This document shows, one piece after another, positions 59,648 to 64,000 of a stretch of DNA of 64,000 nucleotides. Under the pieces are notes generated by a model that saw only the letters and a list, made by a program, of their open reading frames with translations, ran no database searches and had not been told where the DNA came from. A program made the position numbers and the translations under genes. The DNA is from JABDQW01 sp942492025. GTDB taxonomy: Bacteria > Pseudomonadota > Gammaproteobacteria > SZUA-229. Position 1 is the first letter of the stretch, and each line of letters begins with the position of its first letter. The DNA is taken from contig CALODJ010000012.1 of NCBI GenBank assembly GCA_942492025.1, forward strand, positions 124,001 to 188,000, given 5' to 3'.

Positions 59648-60853
59648 CTAGGCGGGCTCAGCCTGCTGCTGGCTCTGGTAGTAGTCAATCAGGATCTGGG
59701 CTACCTCGGGGCGTGAAAATTCCTTCGGTGGGGCGATGCCCTGGCCGAGCATTTCGCGGACCTTGGTGCCGGAGAGCAGGACGAAATCTTCCTTCTCGTG
59801 ATCCGGTGCTTCGCACATCATCACGACCTTGTTAAGCTTCTTAGACCATGCAGTGTGGTCTGCCTTGAAGATTTCGATCTCCAGAGCACCCGCGGGTACC
59901 GCGTCATCAAAGATCGTCTGTGCATCAAAGGCGCCGTAGTGATCACCGACACCGGCATGGTCACGGCCGATGATGAAGTGGGTGGCGCCCATGTTCTGGC
60001 GGAAGACGGCGTGCAGCACTGCCTCGCGTGGACCGGCATAGAGCATGTCGAAGCCGTAACCGGTGACCATTGCGCTGTTGGGTGGGAAATAAAGCTCGAC
60101 CATCTTGCGGATGGCAGCGTCACGGACTGGCGCAGGGATATCACCCGGCTTCAGTTTGCCCAGCAGCATGTGAATCACCAGGCCATCACAACCCAGTCGG
60201 TCCATCGCCATGTGACACAGTTCCTCGTGTGCCAGGTGCATCGGATTCCGGGTCTGGAAAGCAACAATTTTTTTCCAGCCGCGCTCAGCAATCTCGTTAC
60301 GTATTTCGACGGCGGTGCGGAAGGTATCGGGGAATTCGCTCTGGAAGTAGGAGAAATTCAGTACCTTGATCGGGCCGGACAGGCAGACCTTGCCCTGTGC
60401 GTTGAAGGCGTCCACACCGGGATGGGCTTCTTCGTTGTTAGGGCGATAGACTTTCTCGGTGATCAGCGCCATTTCGTCGTCGCTGAATGCTTCAACAGCC
60501 TCGACATCCATGATAGCCAGAACCGGATGACCTTCGACATTCGGATCTCTTAGTGCGATGCGATCGCCCGCCTTGATACTACCGGCGTCTTCGACTAGGT
60601 TCAATACCGGTGTTGGCCAGAACAAACCGGAACTGGTCTTCATCTCGTTGGCAACGGAGAGTGCATCGGCTTTGTTCATATAACCGGTCAGTGGATTGAA
60701 GTAACCCGCACCCAGCATCACAGCATTGGCAGCAGTGGCTGAACTTACGAGTACGGAAGCCAGGCCTTCGGCTTCGTGTTGCAAGGCGTCGTTCTCTGCT
60801 GAGTTGTATACGAACAGCGGATTCAGTTCGTCAGAACCATGAGGTTTAATCAT
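59648..60853 (-). CDS. sat: ATP sulfurylase (sulfate adenylyltransferase)
   Basis: ATG 60853 with GGGAG upstream gives MIKPHGSDELNPLF, the conserved N-terminus. The longer frame to 60895 does not. The 401-residue protein has VAFQTRNPMHLAHEEL (QTRN, HxxH), GRDHAGVGDHYGAF and KVREMLGQG. It converts APS to ATP and sulfate in the last step of sulfite oxidation with Apr. It is a single gene. Confidence 0.97.
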   Translation of the reverse strand: MIKPHGSDELNPLFVYNSAENDALQHEAEGLASVLVSSATAANAVMLGAGYFNPLTGYMNKADALSVANEMKTSSGLFWPTPVLNLVEDAGSIKAGDRIALRDPNVEGHPVLAIMDVEAVEAFSDDEMALITEKVYRPNNEEAHPGVDAFNAQGKVCLSGPIKVLNFSYFQSEFPDTFRTAVEIRNEIAERGWKKIVAFQTRNPMHLAHEELCHMAMDRLGCDGLVIHMLLGKLKPGDIPAPVRDAAIRKMVELYFPPNSAMVTGYGFDMLYAGPREAVLHAVFRQNMGATHFIIGRDHAGVGDHYGAFDAQTIFDDAVPAGALEIEIFKADHTAWSKKLNKVVMMCEAPDHEKEDFVLLSGTKVREMLGQGIAPPKEFSRPEVAQILIDYYQSQQQAEPA

Positions 60854-61282
60854 TGAGTATCTCCCGGGTAACTCACGCCGGCCAGGGGCCAGCACTGTAT
60901 AAAAAAGTCTGTTTATCTCGTCGATGTGCGGTATTTGCAGGAAAATGATCAGATTTCAATCATTTCAGGCATCTATACTAAAAAAAGAGCGCTATATTCT
61001 ACATCAATGTACAGTATTTTCGTAGTCTAACGCGTGCGCCAGGCGCGCTCAGCGGAAAATGCTGGCTGTTGAAATGAGACGGGTTATCATCAAGCCTCAT
61101 ATCAGTCTTACGACATGGCCTGGATCGGTCGGGTAGGGTGCGCCGCGCGCACCGAGATTAGCAGATGCTGCGACTTTTTACCGCCGGTGCGCACGGCGCA
61201 CCCTACGGCTTTGCCAGCTTGTCCACAAATCCTTGATGCAATAGGCGGCATAGATTGCAATGCTCGCATAGGCTTACCTGCA
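60854..61282. repeat. sat-msrA gap with GTAGGGTGCGCC repeat
   Basis: No gene is present. GTAGGGTGCGCCGCGCGCAC (61133-61152) and GTGCGCACGGCGCACCCTAC (61186-61205) form an inverted pair of the family also found at 53896. The rest, including an AT-rich stretch near 60975-61000, is the probable sat promoter zone without a clear consensus. Confidence 0.6.
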
Positions 61283-61885
61283 CTAGTGCGAAGCTGATTC
61301 ACCCCATAGCATTTCCAGTCGTTTGTCTCGCTCGCAGGAAGAGCGATAGTACTTGTAGCTTGACGGATTCTTCAGATAGTAATCCTGGTGATAGGCTTCA
61401 GCGGGGTAGAACGTACCGGCCGGGGAGACCTCAGTCACAATGGGTTCATCAAAGGGTTTCGTCTGCTGCAGTGTTTTCAGCGATTGCTTAACCGCCTTTT
61501 TCTGTGCATCAGTATGGTAAAAGACGCCTGAACGATACTGGCTGCCCGTATCGCAAAACTGACGATCGGCTGTGGTTGGGTCTATGTTCTTCCAGAAAAC
61601 AGCCAGTAACTCTTCATAGCTGATTATCGCCGGATCAAACTCGACCTGGATGGCTTCGGTATGTCCGGTCACGCCGGCAGAAACCTGCTCGTAACGGGGA
61701 TCTTCCTGATGGCCACCGGTATAACCTGAAGTGGTCGCTATAACGCCATCGATTTCATCGAACGCAGCTTCCATGCACCAGAAACAGCCGCCGGCAAACG
61801 TCGCTATTTCAGTCTGGTTTTCCGCGGCGGTGATGTTGATAGACGATAATAGCAGCATCACAACAAGCAGGATTTTGGGCTTCAT
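61283..61885 (-). CDS. msrA: Peptide methionine sulfoxide reductase A, exported
   Basis: The protein has 200 residues. The signal peptide (MKPKILLVVMLLLSSINITAA) places it in the periplasm, unlike cytoplasmic MsrA. The active site is FAGGCFWCMEAAF, with GYTGGHQEDPRYEQVSAGVTGHTEAI and the substrate Glu/Tyr residues. The C-terminal recycling Cys is in YYRSSCERDK. It reduces oxidised methionine in envelope proteins. A link to the methionine-repeat protein at 1879 is possible but unproven. Confidence 0.95.
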   Translation of the reverse strand: MKPKILLVVMLLLSSINITAAENQTEIATFAGGCFWCMEAAFDEIDGVIATTSGYTGGHQEDPRYEQVSAGVTGHTEAIQVEFDPAIISYEELLAVFWKNIDPTTADRQFCDTGSQYRSGVFYHTDAQKKAVKQSLKTLQQTKPFDEPIVTEVSPAGTFYPAEAYHQDYYLKNPSSYKYYRSSCERDKRLEMLWGESASH

Positions 61886-61943
61886 GGCAGGGCCTCAGTG
61901 TCGTGTTATACACTATGACCATGCATCGTGCAGTTTGTTTCTG

Positions 61944-62630
61944 TTACCGAAAGCTGAAACCAACGATAAATTTATACTGGGTGAAGCCGGTTGTGCTGCT
62001 TTTATCAAAGTTGATATAAGACTTACCAACAGACCCCTTGACGAACACCTTGCTGGTGATATCAAAGCGCAGTCCGGCGTCGGCGCCGTAGCTGAACTCG
62101 CTGGCCGTATATGTTTGCGCGTACGGTCCGCAGAAATAGCCCCACCATGGATCCCACCAGCATACTGAACCTATGTTTCCAGTCGGTATGCCTGAATCAA
62201 CATAGGACAAACCAAGGTTGCCCTTGACGAAGGGTGTCAACCGCGAAGCCATGAAATTATATGTCAGGCCAAGATTCATATGACTGGTGTAGAGGGAGCC
62301 ATTGTATCTCTGTTCAGTGTTACTGCCATCATCCAGGATACGCGTCCCGGTATAATTGCCATTCGCACTGCCGATGTCCAGTTCAAGCTCAAGAAAGTCG
62401 CTGAAGTTGTAACCAAGGCCGATGCCAAAACCGGAATGCGAATTGATGTCTGCAGTCGCGCCGCCGTCGAACTGTATCGACTGTGAACCGGTATAGCTGG
62501 GTATCAACGAAATTTGCCATTGGCCGGTGCGTGAACCTGGTGAAGCATATGACGCAGCAGCAAGCAGTAAAGTGACAGATGGCAACAGCTTGATTACAAC
62601 ATTTCGTGATTTCATATGGACTTGTGTCAT
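61944..62630 (-). CDS. Outer-membrane beta-barrel protein
   Basis: The protein has 228 residues and a signal peptide (cleavage near SYAS|PGS). ATG 62615 is an alternative start. About eight amphipathic strands run GFGIGLGYNFSDFLELELDIG ... LTYNFMASRLTPFVKGNLGLSY ... DAGLRFDITSKVFVKGSVGKSYINF, and the chain ends FIVGFSFR. An extracellular-type loop has CWWDPWWGYFCG. It is an OmpA/OmpW-like small barrel of unknown role. Confidence 0.8.
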   Translation of the reverse strand: MTQVHMKSRNVVIKLLPSVTLLLAAASYASPGSRTGQWQISLIPSYTGSQSIQFDGGATADINSHSGFGIGLGYNFSDFLELELDIGSANGNYTGTRILDDGSNTEQRYNGSLYTSHMNLGLTYNFMASRLTPFVKGNLGLSYVDSGIPTGNIGSVCWWDPWWGYFCGPYAQTYTASEFSYGADAGLRFDITSKVFVKGSVGKSYINFDKSSTTGFTQYKFIVGFSFR

Positions 62631-62732
62631 ATTCGAATAACCTGTGTACTCGTAGGTATTTTTTAGGCTACATCTGTCGGTGACAGCCTGATTTCGACAA
62701 TGATAGTCAGGTTACATCGTTACGGTTAAGAA

Positions 62733-63068
62733 TTATCCGGATTTTTCAGCGCAATTAATGCAGAGCGCGGCATAGGGTACGATTTCGAGTCGTTCTTCTG
62801 AAATTTCTGCACCGCATTCCGTGCATATACCGTATTCGCCCGTATCCATGCGGTGTAACGCACTGTTGATCTGGCCGACGATCTGTTTGGCATCCTCATT
62901 CAGTGCGTTCAGCACATCATCGTTTTCACGCTGTGTCGCTTGCTCGGCAAAATCTTTTTCCACGGGTTCATTTTTATGGTGAACATCGGCATCGATCGCG
63001 CCAATCTTTTTGTTGTACTCGTCTCTAAGTTCGAGTAGCTTCTGCAAAAGCCTGTCTTGTGATTGCAT
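62733..63068 (-). CDS. DksA/TraR-type zinc-finger protein
   Basis: The protein has 111 residues. An N-terminal coiled coil (QDRLLQKLLELRDEYNKKIGAI) is followed by the Cys4 zinc finger GICTECGAEISEERLEIVPYAALCINCAE. It is shorter than DksA (about 150) and lacks the classic DxxDxA tip (a DFAEQATQRENDD segment is in its place), so it may be a paralogue acting on RNA polymerase or on other targets. It lies 35 bases after the cyclic-nucleotide-domain gene. Confidence 0.8.
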   Translation of the reverse strand: MQSQDRLLQKLLELRDEYNKKIGAIDADVHHKNEPVEKDFAEQATQRENDDVLNALNEDAKQIVGQINSALHRMDTGEYGICTECGAEISEERLEIVPYAALCINCAEKSG

Positions 63069-63103
63069 AGGATTTTCAGTCTTGAGTGTTGTTTTGTGTA
63101 TGT

Positions 63104-63589
63104 TCAGTATCTTCCGTGCTCTTTCATGATGTAGTTGTTCATTTCTACAAATTGTCTGTTCATACGAAGTAACGTCGCGTGCACAGTCCGGATGATGGAA
63201 CGCATGACCTTGTAGACAAGGGCAGGGTGAGTTTCGAGCAGCGACTCGAAAGCTGATCGTTGCAGCGTATAAACATCGGCATCACCCAGTGCCCTCAGCG
63301 TTGCGCTATGCTCCGTGCCATCGATGAAGCCCATGGCTCCGGCGATGTCACCGGCTTGAAGCGTGTGCAAAGTAACGTATTCATCAGCCCCGGTGTTTCT
63401 CGTCGCTGCCAGGCGGCCCTTGATGATGATATACAGGGCATCGTCGGTTGTGCCTTCCTGGAGCAGAATATCATTGTCATTAAGATGCTTCGTGGTGATA
63501 ACGCCGGCCAATGCCTTCATTTCATCACTATCTAGCTCCGCAACCAGCGGTGAGGAGTGATATACATCATAATCTGAATCCGTACTCAT
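63104..63589 (-). CDS. Cyclic-nucleotide-binding domain protein
   Basis: ATG 63589 with GAGG upstream is chosen over 63667. The 161-residue protein has a CNB domain (LNDNDILLQEGTTDDALYIIIKGRLAATR ... LQAGDIAGAMGFIDGTEHSATLRALGDADVYTL) and a helical tail. No DNA-binding HTH follows, so it is not a full CRP/FNR regulator. It may be a stand-alone sensor. It is in an operon with the DksA-like gene. Confidence 0.8.
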   Translation of the reverse strand: MSTDSDYDVYHSSPLVAELDSDEMKALAGVITTKHLNDNDILLQEGTTDDALYIIIKGRLAATRNTGADEYVTLHTLQAGDIAGAMGFIDGTEHSATLRALGDADVYTLQRSAFESLLETHPALVYKVMRSIIRTVHATLLRMNRQFVEMNNYIMKEHGRY

Positions 63590-63720
63590 AATTAATGCCT
63601 CATTATGGTAGTTTGGCTGAAATAAAAAGTTTTTTCGTACACTGAAGATTGCAAAAACGCCATACATTGATACAAATCAATAAATAAAGCAAATCCGCAG
63701 CACAATTAATCTGATTCTCT

Positions 63721-63758
63721 AGCCCGTATTTCTCGCCAGGCGGTGAGAAATACGGGCT
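63721..63758. repeat. Minimal fold-back copy of the MITE ends
   Basis: AGCCCGTATTTCTCGCC and GGTGAGAAATACGGGCT are separated by only four bases. It is a 38-bp perfect-like hairpin with the family ends and no interior, between two minus-strand genes, and is probably usable as a terminator. A second small stem, GGCGGG/CCCGCC, lies at about 63766-63785. Confidence 0.7.
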
Positions 63759-63809
63759 TTGAAAAGGCGGGTCTTTTACCCCCGCCATACATTGATGAAA
63801 TAGTGGATC

Positions 63810-64000
63810 CTATTTCCTGTCGAAGTGATAGATTGAATCATTTAGAAAGGTACCGTTGTTGTAGCTGGTATAGGTCGTTTTCAAATGCTTGCTGCTATTA
63901 GACAGTTCATGTGTGATTTTATGTACATGATTCTGCTTTGACTGACACAAATCCGTACTCATATCGCAGTTGTACACAAGCCGGGTGCTGGTGCTCGCGG
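63810..64000 (-). CDS. Partial gene at right edge, C-terminal 62 residues
   Basis: A minus-strand frame is open from the right edge to a TAG at 63812-63810. The visible text (STSTRLVYNCDMSTDLCQSK ... HLKTTYTSYNNGTFLNDSIYHFDRK) has two Cys and alternating polar strands, as in an exported or lipoprotein domain. No family was recognised. The two other minus frames are closed here. Confidence 0.45.
   Translation of the reverse strand, partial: ASTSTRLVYNCDMSTDLCQSKQNHVHKITHELSNSSKHLKTTYTSYNNGTFLNDSIYHFDRK

Overview
The window reads as a chromosome segment of a sulfur-oxidising, nitrate-respiring gammaproteobacterium. Support for this comes from dissimilatory APS reductase (aprBA) plus ATP sulfurylase (sat), a complete periplasmic nitrate reductase operon (napDAGHBF with a separate napC), molybdenum cofactor genes (moaA, moaB, moeA), class II ribonucleotide reductase split as nrdJa/nrdJb, and several multihaem c-type cytochromes. 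The gene set resembles Chromatiales/Sedimenticola-type sulfur oxidisers, but the genus cannot be fixed from the sequence alone. No rRNA, tRNA or CRISPR array was seen.

Layout. 1-9.9 kb: an accessory module. A sigma-54 promoter and a hairpin-rich leader precede genes for a small exported protein, a secreted protein made almost only of Met-X-Gly triplets (25% Met), a pentahaem cytochrome c, a DmsA-like molybdoenzyme, its four-cluster Fe-S partner, a TorD-type chaperone and a polyferredoxin. The promoter and first gene are duplicated 8.4 kb downstream as a decayed copy cut by a MITE. 9.9-11.6 kb: an HtrA-like protease. 12-19.4 kb (minus): an Mrp-type cation/proton antiporter operon with three large antiporter-type subunits. 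19.6-27.8 kb (plus): a nine-gene V/A-type ATPase operon, divergent from the antiporter. 28-31 kb: nrdJa/nrdJb behind a pair of NrdR-like boxes. 31.8-32.8 kb: a second sigma-54-type promoter and an exported protein with one haem site, two MopE-like motifs and a His/Asp tail. 33.3-34.8 kb: pdxST. 35-42 kb: nap genes with an FNR/DNR-type promoter. 42.3-45.3 kb: moaA, and moaB-moeA. 45.3-49.9 kb: envelope proteins of poorly known function (DUF4105, DUF3015, lipoprotein hydrolase, DUF302). 50-53.9 kb: a porin, a periplasmic DsrE-like protein and a TlpA-like thioredoxin, divergent from an ECF sigma factor and an anti-sigma factor whose periplasmic half is itself DsrE-like. 54-55.5 kb: a phosphodiesterase and a YkgJ-type protein. 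55.8-60.9 kb: aprBA, a DUF971-MoaD fusion and sat. 61.2-64 kb: periplasmic MsrA, an outer-membrane barrel protein, a DksA-like protein, a cyclic-nucleotide-domain protein and one partial gene.

How it fits together: sulfur oxidation (Apr/Sat) would supply electrons, Nap would use nitrate, Moa/Moe would feed cofactor to NapA and the DmsA-like enzyme, and the Mrp/V-ATPase pair suggests cation-coupled energetics. Two parts look least described. One is the ECF sigma / DsrE-type anti-sigma module, whose sigma and dsrE genes share a promoter signature (GTGAATAA-N14-CGTCT). The other is the methionine-repeat protein encoded with a DMSO-reductase-type enzyme. The window is also seeded with short inverted-repeat elements (ends GCCCGYATTTCTCACCAGG) and other small repeat families.
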